Assembly: GCA_003246855.1 (NCBI GenBank)
Contig: QKCP01000121.1
Coordinates: 1-37,697 of the forward strand
Length of the DNA stretch: 37,697 bases
Origin: Ilyobacter polytropus
Lineage (GTDB): Bacteria; Fusobacteriota; Fusobacteriia; Fusobacteriales; Fusobacteriaceae
Direction of reading: 5' to 3'
Shown: positions 17,288 to 24,937 of the stretch, piece after piece
How positions within the stretch are numbered: the first letter of the stretch is position 1
How the letters are laid out: every line of letters begins with the position of its first letter
The notes under the pieces: generated by a model
The model's database searches: none
Told to the model about the DNA's origin: nothing
The model's input: only the letters and a program-made list of their open reading frames with translations
Translations under genes and position numbers: made by a program

Positions 17288-17393
17288 AAAATCCCCTTGC
17301 AAATTTCAGCTGGAATCTGCTTATAAAAATGCAATCTTAAAAAATCGTCTAGGAGGTAAGATTGACATTGCTAGTTAAAAGCAAGAGGATTTT
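17288..17393. other. Structured element between convergent genes
   Basis: A 13-bp outer stem (17288-17300 with 17381-17393, one mismatch) encloses about 80 nt with an inner stem CAATCTTA/TAAGATTG (17332-17339/17357-17364). It overlaps the stop codon of the minus-strand regulator gene. It could be the 3' end of that mRNA or a small RNA; neither is proven. Confidence 0.4.
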
Positions 17394-18033
17394 AAAAACC
17401 ATCTTCTATTAAATCGACAAATAGTTTTGTTACGCTGGTCTTCGACAATTTGCCTACTATCTTTTGCCTGGTCACACCTTCGGAATCTTTCTCGTCTTCT
17501 ACAACTGGGATAGAGTCTATTTCATGGGCAAGCAATTTTTTAGCTATTCCAAAAATATTGTCCCCTTTGTAGCAGTAGATTATGTTGGGCATCCTAGTCA
17601 TTATGACCCCTATAGGCATTTTGTTCAAATCCCTACCTGTAACTGAGTACTTTAAAAGGTCTTTTCTGGAAGCCACGCCTGACAAGTAACCGTTTTGAGT
17701 TATAAAGATACTGCTGCTGTCATCTAGTGACATTCCTATTATCGCATCGTATATGCTAGTTTCCTCTGCCAGTATAAATGGCTTTCTCATATAGCTGGAA
17801 ACCTTGAAGTCTTTGATAGGCTTGCTATCTTCTATACCCTTGCCTAAATATGAGTATCCCTTTTTGGGTTTTGCACTCAATATTTTTTTTGAAGTTAGTA
17901 TAGAAAAATCTGTCCTTAAGGCGGTCCTTGTAAGTCCCAAGGATTTTGCAATGTTTTCACCGGTTATTAATCCGTGTTCTTTAACTATTTGTACGATTTT
18001 TTTTTGTCTTTCAGTCAGTTTTATATATACCAC
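17392..18033 (-). CDS. CcpN-like HTH/CBS-domain transcriptional regulator
   Basis: A 213-aa protein with an N-terminal winged helix (LTERQKKIVQIVKEHGLI then ENIAKSLGLTRTALRTDFSIL) and two CBS domains (about 75-135 and 140-205). This is the layout of CcpN/YqzB, an ATP/ADP-sensing repressor of gluconeogenic genes in Bacillus. Targets here are unknown. The start is uncertain. GTG at 18033 lies inside the only SD-like sequence (GAGGTG). With that SD the best spaced codon is ATA at 18024, which would give an N-terminus of (M)KLTERQ. The stop codon overlaps a structured element. Confidence 0.8.
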   Translation of the reverse strand: MVYIKLTERQKKIVQIVKEHGLITGENIAKSLGLTRTALRTDFSILTSKKILSAKPKKGYSYLGKGIEDSKPIKDFKVSSYMRKPFILAEETSIYDAIIGMSLDDSSSIFITQNGYLSGVASRKDLLKYSVTGRDLNKMPIGVIMTRMPNIIYCYKGDNIFGIAKKLLAHEIDSIPVVEDEKDSEGVTRQKIVGKLSKTSVTKLFVDLIEDGF

Positions 18034-18395
18034 CTCATTCTGATTGGATAAAACCGATTAAAAATTAAATAGTACACTTTTTCGTTTGATGTAATTATAC
18101 AAAAAAAATATATAAAATGCAAGAAAAATTATATCGTGAAAGGATAAAAAAATAACCGGATCCATATAAAAAAACTCAAAACTGTAAAAATACATAAAAA
18201 TTAATGCCTATAAACATAGTTATACTAGTGATTGTCGAAGAAGAGCTAAAGTTAAAAAAGGTTAAAAAATGAACAAACATTTTTTGTGGGATATACTTAA
18301 AAAAACTGAACTGTTAAATTAATATAAAAAACTTGAAACATATAATTTCAAGTTTTTATTAGTGTACACAAATAAAAAAGACAGCATAATGCTGT
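18034..18395. other. Gap between two minus-strand genes
   Basis: About 360 very AT-rich bases. A hairpin AAAAACTTGAAA/TTTCAAGTTTTT (18327-18357) with a plus-strand T-run does not belong to a known plus-strand gene. A 17-codon frame (ATG at about 18268) has only a weak SD. I see no convincing gene. Confidence 0.5.
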
Positions 18396-18397
18396 CT
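18373..18397 (-). terminator. Terminator of the PLD-like lipoprotein gene
   Basis: On the minus strand AGACAGC/GCTGTCT is followed by TTTTTT. It overlaps the stop codon. Confidence 0.9.
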
Positions 18398-19787
18398 AAT
18401 AAGTGCTAAAACCACTCCACTCCTGGAATCTGTACAAGAAATACTTGAACCTACTTTTCTGGGGTCCTTCACTGTATTCTAACGTATACAGGCCACCGTT
18501 ATTTTGCCAAATCCTATCGAAATAATGGTTTACATCCAAAGAAAATTTAGAATTTTTAGGCGCTACAATCTTGAAGTTGGCTTCAAGATTATAATCTCTT
18601 ATGTTTCTTTTGGTAAAATTCGCTGAGCCACCTATCACAGTTGTTTCTTCAGAAAAGTTTAGTATAGCCATTTTAGAATGGAACTGCTCTCCGTTTGTTT
18701 TATACCATTTCAACTGGATTTTATTATTGGATTTTTCCAGAAGCTCTTTGGCGACTACCCTGTTTGGTATGCCGTTCTTTTTTCTGCCGAAGGCGTCTTT
18801 ATTTAAATCTAGTACTATGTTTACTTCAGCACCGCGTTTTGATGCGTCTATAAGATCATTTATTATATCCCTATCGGAAAGATAGAATACTCCTATCTTT
18901 ATCGAATCTCCTATACTGGTTTTTTGGATTTCGTTGCTGAGCTGTTCTCCTATCTTCCCCTCTGTAAGAAGTGAAATTTGCATTTCACCATTTTCCTTTG
19001 CATACTCTTTCTTCTCTACCCCTATTCTACCGCTGGAAAATTCCGCTACGGCTTTTTCGCTGTACACTGCCTCGTTTATAATTGGGCCTGAAGCCTCAAA
19101 AGCTATGTTGGAGTGGTAGGCACTGGCGTCATGTGGATTTGATGACGACACCATTACATTTTTTTCCGATATTATCACTTTTCTGTGGTTTGCTTTGAAG
19201 TTCAAAAGTTTCAGGTATGATCTCAGGGTAACCTTGGGTGAATCTGGGCTAAAAGGATTTGGCAGCCACCCGATGCCTTCCGTACCAAACCAGCTGAATA
19301 CAGGTTTCCATATAATGGAATACGTTGGATTCGAATCCGGAAGTTTTGAAAGATCAGTGATTATGACCTCTATGCCGTTTTCACGTAACCTCTCAAATTC
19401 GTTGGAGTAGTAAGAACCGTAAAAAGTATTTACTTCGTCACTTATGACATATATGGGTATGCCGGACCTGTTTTTCTTTTTTATCAAAGCTGAGGTCAAA
19501 TTTTCAGACAGTTTAGGATAGTTGTACTCCCTATTGTACTCATTGTTGTACAAAAAAAAGTCCACTATGATAAACTCTTCGGCTTCATCTATTATTTTTA
19601 GCATATTATCGAAGATGTTCTGTTCGTGTACCACTACACCGTCTTTTTCATAAGTCAAGTCGTATATAAAGTTTACATTGTCCGCCCGGTGTAATGGACT
19701 TTTCATAGAAGCCCCTTGAGGTAACTTCTTGCATGAAATCAAAAATAGAAGTTGTAGTACAATTAAAAAAAATTTGAATATATCCAT
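18396..19787 (-). CDS. Phospholipase D-like lipoprotein
   Basis: A 463-aa exported lipoprotein (lipobox LISC, Cys19) with two PLD-type halves. The first HxK is His201/Lys203 in HRKVIISEKN, followed by SSSNPHD. The second is His370/Lys372 in HSKMAILNF, followed by GGSANFTKRN. This arrangement fits cardiolipin-synthase-like or nuclease-like PLD enzymes facing the outside. The Asp of the HxKxxxxD motif is Glu208 in the first copy and Asn377 in the second. The substrate cannot be told. SD AAGGAG precedes the ATG; a minus-strand TATAAT lies at 19824-19829. Confidence 0.8.
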   Translation of the reverse strand: MDIFKFFLIVLQLLFLISCKKLPQGASMKSPLHRADNVNFIYDLTYEKDGVVVHEQNIFDNMLKIIDEAEEFIIVDFFLYNNEYNREYNYPKLSENLTSALIKKKNRSGIPIYVISDEVNTFYGSYYSNEFERLRENGIEVIITDLSKLPDSNPTYSIIWKPVFSWFGTEGIGWLPNPFSPDSPKVTLRSYLKLLNFKANHRKVIISEKNVMVSSSNPHDASAYHSNIAFEASGPIINEAVYSEKAVAEFSSGRIGVEKKEYAKENGEMQISLLTEGKIGEQLSNEIQKTSIGDSIKIGVFYLSDRDIINDLIDASKRGAEVNIVLDLNKDAFGRKKNGIPNRVVAKELLEKSNNKIQLKWYKTNGEQFHSKMAILNFSEETTVIGGSANFTKRNIRDYNLEANFKIVAPKNSKFSLDVNHYFDRIWQNNGGLYTLEYSEGPQKSRFKYFLYRFQEWSGFSTY

Positions 19788-20116
19788 TTCATTCTCCTTG
19801 CCGCAAATATGATATCTAATACGATTATACTAAAAAAAAACGAAAAATAGAAGGAGTTTGCGAATTTTGTTTGCTAAATCAATTTAGATTGAGGACTGTA
19901 TTTAACCCTTAATTAAAGAAGGTAATTGAAGATTGCTATTTCACTTAGGTATCGGCACAACTAAAAAGACAAAAGAAATCTATAAAAGTATAGAGATTCA
20001 ATAATTCGTAAATAATTAAAAAACAACTTGAATTATTGGTAAAAAATGTTTTACATATGAAGTATTTGAATATATAATGTAGATATTATATTAATAGTGA
20101 GATATAAGGAGGGGTT
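19788..20116. other. Divergent promoter region
   Basis: About 330 bp between the PLD-like gene (minus) and yfcE (plus). It contains a minus-strand TATAAT near 19824-19829 and a weak plus-strand TTGAAT (17 bp) TATTAA ahead of yfcE. No gene or clear RNA structure was seen. Confidence 0.5.
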
Positions 20117-20653
20117 ATGAAGCTGTTTTTTATCTCCGATATACATGGTTCCAAAATCTACTTGGAAAAAGTTATGGAGTGTTTTGAAAAAGAGGGTGCT
20201 GACCAGATACTTATACTCGGCGACCAGCTTTACCACGGGCCTAGAAATCCTCTGCCCAAGGGATATGACCCTCAAGGGGTGGCTGAAATTTTGAACTCAT
20301 ACAAGGAAAGGATAGTTGCAGTAAGAGGGAATTGTGACAGTGAAGTTGACCAAATGATACTGGAATATCCGATGATGTCAGACAACAGTTATTTACTGTT
20401 GGACGGCAGAAAATTTTTCCTAGCGCATGGACATATGGAACAGCCAAAAAATTTGCTGAGAGGGTGTGTTTACGTACAGGGGCACACCCATGTACCGGTT
20501 ATAGAGGAAAGGAACGGCGTGTATTTTTTTAATCCGGGTTCAGTATCGCTCCCAAAGGGTTTGTTTGAAAACTCTTATGGTATTTACAGCGAAGAAACCC
20601 TTTTCGTAAAAAACTTTAGTGGGGATACTATACTTCAAAAAAAATTAAAATAA
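20117..20653 (+). CDS. yfcE: YfcE/MJ0936 family metallophosphodiesterase
   Basis: A 178-aa calcineurin-like phosphodiesterase. The metal ligands are recognisable: Asp8 and His10 (SDIHGS), Asp36 (LGDQLYHGP), Asn72 (RGNCDSE), His104 (AHGH), and His123/His125 (GHTH). YfcE hydrolyses artificial phosphodiesters in vitro; its natural substrate is unknown. AGGAGGGG precedes the ATG. The HIT gene follows within 20 bp, so both probably form one operon. Confidence 0.92.
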   Translation: MKLFFISDIHGSKIYLEKVMECFEKEGADQILILGDQLYHGPRNPLPKGYDPQGVAEILNSYKERIVAVRGNCDSEVDQMILEYPMMSDNSYLLLDGRKFFLAHGHMEQPKNLLRGCVYVQGHTHVPVIEERNGVYFFNPGSVSLPKGLFENSYGIYSEETLFVKNFSGDTILQKKLK

Positions 20654-20671
20654 AATATGGAGGGATTTGAA

Positions 20672-21103
20672 ATGCCGTTTAACAAAAATTGTTTTTACTG
20701 TACTAAAAGTGAGCCTTTAAACACACTAATGATGGAGGTGTGTAAACTTGAGGCTTCTACTCTGTATCTTATGAGGGACCAGACGCACATGGGGAGATGT
20801 GTGGTGGCTTTAAATGATCACAAAAGGGAGATATTCGAGTTAGAAGACATTGAACGTCAAAAGTACTTTCAGGATATATCTAAGGTAGCCGCTGCAATAA
20901 ATAAATTATTTTCTCCAAAAAAAATTAACTACGCTTCTTATGGAGATGTGGTGGACCACCTTCATTTCCACATAGTGCCAAAATATATGGACGGAGCTGA
21001 GTGGGGAGAACCTTTTAAAGTTGGACGTGACGACAAAACTATACTGAGTGATGCTGAATATAAGGACAGGATTGAAAAAATAAAAACTGAACTTGTAAAG
21101 TAG
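20672..21103 (+). CDS. HIT family nucleotide-binding protein
   Basis: A 143-aa histidine-triad protein. The motif HLHFH (His96, His98, His100) holds the nucleophilic histidine. An N-terminal CFYC pair may bind zinc, as in many HIT hydrolases. Family members cleave AMP-linked or ApnA-type substrates. The ATG at 20672 is chosen because GGAGGG lies 5-10 bp upstream; an in-frame ATG at 20657 would place that SD inside the coding region. Confidence 0.88.
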   Translation: MPFNKNCFYCTKSEPLNTLMMEVCKLEASTLYLMRDQTHMGRCVVALNDHKREIFELEDIERQKYFQDISKVAAAINKLFSPKKINYASYGDVVDHLHFHIVPKYMDGAEWGEPFKVGRDDKTILSDAEYKDRIEKIKTELVK

Positions 21104-21400
21104 AAAGCTCTTTATAGGAAAAACTGACATGTATATTTACGAGGAAATTTTCCTGAATTTCATTGGTTAACATACGGGACAAGCGGGCACTGAAAGTGTC
21201 AGTTATTTCGGAAATAGCTATTCTGAGACAGTTGATGGGGATGAGCGACTCAATATAATGATTTGTTAATTAATTTGTAATGCTATACTGGTCTTGTTTT
21301 AATTTAAATTTAATGTGTTTGTGCTAATATAACTAAATATTTGAAAAGTATTATAAATTATATAAGCAATGGTAAATGAAATTTGGAGGTGCTTTAATTA
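21104..21400 (+). other. Leader/intergenic region upstream of serA
   Basis: Nearly 300 bp. AACTGACA (21122-21129) and TGTCAGTT (21197-21204) can close a stem around a hairpin AGGAAA/TTTCCT and a hairpin CACT/AGTG. No clear terminator follows the HIT gene, so these may be the 3' end of that mRNA or part of a serA leader. It does not match a riboswitch class that I recognise. Confidence 0.35.
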
Positions 21401-22993
21401 ATGGGGAAGTTCAAGGCAATAGTTGCTGAGAAAATGGATGATGCAGGAATTGAGCTTTTAAAACAAGAGCTAGACGTTGATGTACGTATTGGGATAAGCC
21501 GTGGGGAGCTCTTAGAGATAATTGATCAATATGATGCTCTGCTTGTCAGAAGTGCTACAATGGTTGACGGAGAGCTGTTAGACAAGGGGAAAAATCTAAA
21601 AATAGTTGGACGTGCTGGAAACGGAACTGACAATATAGATATCCACGAGGCTACAAAAAGAGGTGTAATCGCTGCAAATACTCCACACAGTAACACAATC
21701 TCAGCTTGTGAACTAGGAATCGCTCTTATGCTTGCTTGTGCAAGGGATGTGTCTTATGCTGACAAAGACATGAAAGCAGGAAACTGGAGCAGAAACTCTT
21801 TAGAAGGAGTTGAACTATACAATAAAACTTTAGGTATAATTGGACTTGGTAGAATAGGTTCACTTATGGCTACAAGAATGAAAGCTTTTGGGATGAATGT
21901 AATCGCATATGATCCGTATATATCTGATGAAAGATTCAAAAGATTCGGTGTAGAAAAAATCGAAGAGCTAGAAGAATTAGTTAAAAGATCGGATATAATA
22001 ACAGTTCACACACCTAGAACTGAAGAGACAATAGGAATGATAAGCTACAAAGAGATCGAACTAATGAAGGACAACGTTATAATAGTAAACGTTGCAAGGG
22101 GTAAAATAGTAGACGAAGAAGCTCTTTACCACGGACTAAAAAGTGGAAAAGTAAGAGCGGCAGGTATAGATGTACATGCTGTTGAGCCTAGATTTGAAAG
22201 CCCGCTATATGAGTTTGACAATTTCATAGCAACACCTCATATAGGTGCAAACACTGCTGATGCTCAGAAAAATGTTGGTATAGCAATAGCACAGCAAGTT
22301 ATAAACGCGTTAAAAGGTGAAATTGTACCTAATGCTGTAAACCTTCCTGCTATGGAAAGGGAAGAGCTAAAAGAGATGAAGCCTTACATAGAGCTTATGG
22401 AGAACCTAGGTAAAGTGTACTACCAACTTCATAAAGAACCTGTTAAATTTGTGGAGATAAGCTACTGGGGAGATGTATCATCTAACGATACAAACATGGT
22501 AAATATAGCGTTTACAAAGGGTCTTTTAGAGCCGGTTTTAAAAGAAGGAATCAACTATGTAAATGCCATGGTTATGGCTGACCAAGCTGGTATCTCTGTT
22601 CAAGAGAAAAAGTTTGCTGAGAACTATAACAACTACTCAAACTACGTGGGTGTAAAGGTAACTAACAACAAAAATGAAGTATTTACAATAGCAGGTACAA
22701 TAGCTTCAAACGGTCAAGGAAAACTGATAGAGCTAGAAGGTTTTGAAATAGATGTTACACCTAGCGAGTACATGCTTTTCATCAAAAATAAAGATGTTCC
22801 TGGAGTAATAGGCCAAGTAGGAACTCTTGTCGGAGAAGAAGCTATCAATGTGGCGACAATGCATGTTGGTAGAAAAATAAAAGGTGAAAACGCTATTATG
22901 ATACTAACAATAGACAGTGAAGTAACTAAAGAAACTCTTGCTAAGTTTAAAGAAAAAGACAGTATAATTTCTGCTAAGAGTGTAGTTCTTTAA
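21401..22993 (+). CDS. serA: D-3-phosphoglycerate dehydrogenase
   Basis: A 530-aa long-form enzyme that oxidises 3-phosphoglycerate in the first step of serine synthesis. It has a catalytic domain, the NAD-binding motif GIIGLGRIGSLMA and the active-site segment ATPHIGANT. An allosteric-substrate-binding domain follows (about 320-450), and a C-terminal ACT domain (about 458-530, opening VPGVIGQVGTLVGEEAINVATMH) that usually binds serine for feedback control. GGAGGT lies about 12 bp before the ATG. It is monocistronic or leads the next gene through a weak terminator. Confidence 0.95.
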   Translation: MGKFKAIVAEKMDDAGIELLKQELDVDVRIGISRGELLEIIDQYDALLVRSATMVDGELLDKGKNLKIVGRAGNGTDNIDIHEATKRGVIAANTPHSNTISACELGIALMLACARDVSYADKDMKAGNWSRNSLEGVELYNKTLGIIGLGRIGSLMATRMKAFGMNVIAYDPYISDERFKRFGVEKIEELEELVKRSDIITVHTPRTEETIGMISYKEIELMKDNVIIVNVARGKIVDEEALYHGLKSGKVRAAGIDVHAVEPRFESPLYEFDNFIATPHIGANTADAQKNVGIAIAQQVINALKGEIVPNAVNLPAMEREELKEMKPYIELMENLGKVYYQLHKEPVKFVEISYWGDVSSNDTNMVNIAFTKGLLEPVLKEGINYVNAMVMADQAGISVQEKKFAENYNNYSNYVGVKVTNNKNEVFTIAGTIASNGQGKLIELEGFEIDVTPSEYMLFIKNKDVPGVIGQVGTLVGEEAINVATMHVGRKIKGENAIMILTIDSEVTKETLAKFKEKDSIISAKSVVL

Positions 22994-23008
22994 TAAAGGT
23001 AAAAGTCG

Positions 23009-23037
23009 TGGAAGTCCTAACGGGCTTCCATTATTTT
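23009..23037 (+). terminator. Weak terminator or attenuator after serA
   Basis: TGGAAGTCC/GGGCTTCCA with loop TAAC (one G-U pair), then TTATTTT. The next gene starts 16 bp later, so some readthrough is likely. Confidence 0.6.
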
Positions 23038-23053
23038 AGAAAGAGGTGGATTT

Positions 23054-23851
23054 ATGCAATTTGGATACGCAGCTTCTGCAGGTGAAAAGGATATTTTTGA
23101 TGCTATAAAATATGCCAGTGAAAACGGGTTTTCATCTGTGGAGTTAAATGTTAATATGCCGATATTTTTTCCTGAAAATTTCACATTGGAGCAGAGAAAA
23201 GAGGTTGCAAAGTATAAACTTGAACTAGGTGTGGACATAACACTACACGCCCCAGAGGACCTTACCCTTCTTCAACTTCAAAAAAGCATAAGAAAGGCTA
23301 CTATGGAGAGATTTAAAGAGGTGCTTGACTTTGCCGGCGACATAGGGGCCAGCCGTGTCACCATGCATGTAGGACCTGCAGTTTGCTTTACACTAACTGA
23401 CAGAAAGTCTTACCTAGACGAAATATATTACGACGAATACAAGGATATTTTGAAAAGCTCTTTAAATGAACTGGCGGATTATTCAGCAGGAAAGACAATG
23501 CTCTGCATAGAAAATTCTGGCAGGTTTCCTGAGAGACTTGTGCAGGATACTCTTGAAGAGGTGCTAGAAGAAAACAAAAACCTATTTCTTACATGGGATA
23601 TAGGTCATTCTTATAAAAATGAGTACAATGAGGTACAATTTTTTGAGAAACATGTGGACAGGATCAAAACTTGCCATGTCCATGACAACAACGGGAAAAG
23701 CGACCATCAGATCATAGGGGAAGGTGGAGTTGACTTTACAAAACATTTCGATCTTATGGGAAAAGAAGGAGTTTCATATATAATAGAGGTTAGACCTCGT
23801 GAAAATGCTCTTAAATCGCTAAAGAAATTAGAAGTAATGCTAGGTAGCTAA
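23054..23851 (+). CDS. TIM-barrel sugar phosphate isomerase/epimerase family protein
   Basis: A 265-aa xylose-isomerase-like (AP endonuclease 2) TIM-barrel protein. Motifs include FSSVELNVN, DITLHAPEDL, VTMHVG, LCIENSG, TWDIGHS and CHVHDNNGKSDHQIIGEG, with the histidines and acidic residues that bind a divalent metal in the family. The family covers isomerases, epimerases and endonuclease IV. The short length and sugar-isomerase-like motifs favour an isomerase or epimerase, but the substrate is unknown. SD AAGAGGTGG precedes the ATG. Confidence 0.8.
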   Translation: MQFGYAASAGEKDIFDAIKYASENGFSSVELNVNMPIFFPENFTLEQRKEVAKYKLELGVDITLHAPEDLTLLQLQKSIRKATMERFKEVLDFAGDIGASRVTMHVGPAVCFTLTDRKSYLDEIYYDEYKDILKSSLNELADYSAGKTMLCIENSGRFPERLVQDTLEEVLEENKNLFLTWDIGHSYKNEYNEVQFFEKHVDRIKTCHVHDNNGKSDHQIIGEGGVDFTKHFDLMGKEGVSYIIEVRPRENALKSLKKLEVMLGS

Positions 23852-23906
23852 AATTTGTACAGCACAGCAGATGCTTATATTTAAACTTATTTAAGGAAGG
23901 TATTAA

Positions 23907-24851
23907 ATGGCAAAAATTATTTCGAAGTGCAAGCCTATTTTTTTACTAATAATTATCCTTACACTTTCTGCTTGCGGTTTTAGCAAGGTAAAAAAAGATA
24001 GCATTATAAGGATAGGGGTCTCAATAGATACTTATGAAGACGAGTTTCATCAAACCATAATAAAAGGGTTAGTGGAATCAGCCGAACTTTCTGAGTATAA
24101 GATAGAGCTTACCTTTGTAGATGCTGAAAGAGATATAAAAAAACAGATAGCGCAGATGAAGGATTTTATAGATAAAAAAATGGATGCTGTAATAGTAATC
24201 CCGGTAAATAGTGAAGAGGCAGGTCCTATATCGAATATGTGTTTGGATGCTAAAATGAAGCTTGTGTACCTTAACATCAAGCCGGAGAAGATTCCGGAGG
24301 GAGTCTACTATGTTGGTCCCGAGGAGGATGAAGAAGGTAGAATTCAGATGGAATACGCTGCTGAAAAGCTAAACGGCAAGGGGAACATAGGAATACTTGT
24401 TGGGAGTTTGAATCACCATGCAGCTATAAGAAGGATGGAGGGTATAGAAGAGGTACTCGCTAAGTATCCTGATATAAAAATGGTGAAAAGGCAAACTGCA
24501 CAGTTTAACAGGGAAATGGCAAAATATGTAGTTGAAAATTGGATAGACTCTGGAGCAGAATTAGACGCAATTCTTGCAAACAATGATGAAATGGCCATAG
24601 GGGCTATAAGGGCTTTGGAAGAAAAAGGTATTTTGAATAAGGTATATGTATTTGGAGTGGATGGAACTAAGTACGCAATACAAGAACTTCAAAACGGCAA
24701 CCTAGAGGCTACTGTATTTCAAAATGGTAAAGCTCAGGGTGAAGCAGCAGTAAAAGTGGTTTTAAATCTTTTGCAAAAGAAAATGACGGAAGTTGAAACC
24801 CTCGTTGGACCTGAATTGCTTACGAGTGAAAATTATAAAAAGATTCTTTAA
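23907..24851 (+). CDS. Sugar-type substrate-binding lipoprotein (periplasmic binding protein-like)
   Basis: A 314-aa lipoprotein with lipobox LSAC (Cys23) and the fold pattern of the ribose/LacI-type binding proteins (Peripla_BP_4). Typical segments are IGVSIDTYEDEFHQTI, MDAVIVIPVNSEEA, NIGILVGSLNHHAAIRRMEG, DAILANNDEMAIGAIRALEE and VFGVDGTKYAIQEL. No ABC permease or ATPase is next to it, so it may serve a distant transporter or act as a sensor. The ligand is unknown. Confidence 0.85.
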   Translation: MAKIISKCKPIFLLIIILTLSACGFSKVKKDSIIRIGVSIDTYEDEFHQTIIKGLVESAELSEYKIELTFVDAERDIKKQIAQMKDFIDKKMDAVIVIPVNSEEAGPISNMCLDAKMKLVYLNIKPEKIPEGVYYVGPEEDEEGRIQMEYAAEKLNGKGNIGILVGSLNHHAAIRRMEGIEEVLAKYPDIKMVKRQTAQFNREMAKYVVENWIDSGAELDAILANNDEMAIGAIRALEEKGILNKVYVFGVDGTKYAIQELQNGNLEATVFQNGKAQGEAAVKVVLNLLQKKMTEVETLVGPELLTSENYKKIL

Positions 24852-24871
24852 AATCAAGTTTTTTAAAAAAT

Positions 24872-24910
24872 AAAAGAGCACTCGAGAATTTATCCGAGTG
24901 CTCTTTTATT
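24872..24910. terminator. Bidirectional terminator
   Basis: AAAAGAGCACTCG/CGAGTGCTCTTTT, perfect 13-bp stem, between the convergent binding-protein and dehydrogenase genes. Confidence 0.92.
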
Positions 24911-24937
24911 TTAAAACATATATTTAAAACTTAAGCT

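Noticed and set aside
18268-18321. 17-codon frame MNKHFLWDILKKTELLN
   Set aside because: Weak SD and very short; frames like this are expected by chance in AT-rich spacers, although a terminator-like hairpin follows.
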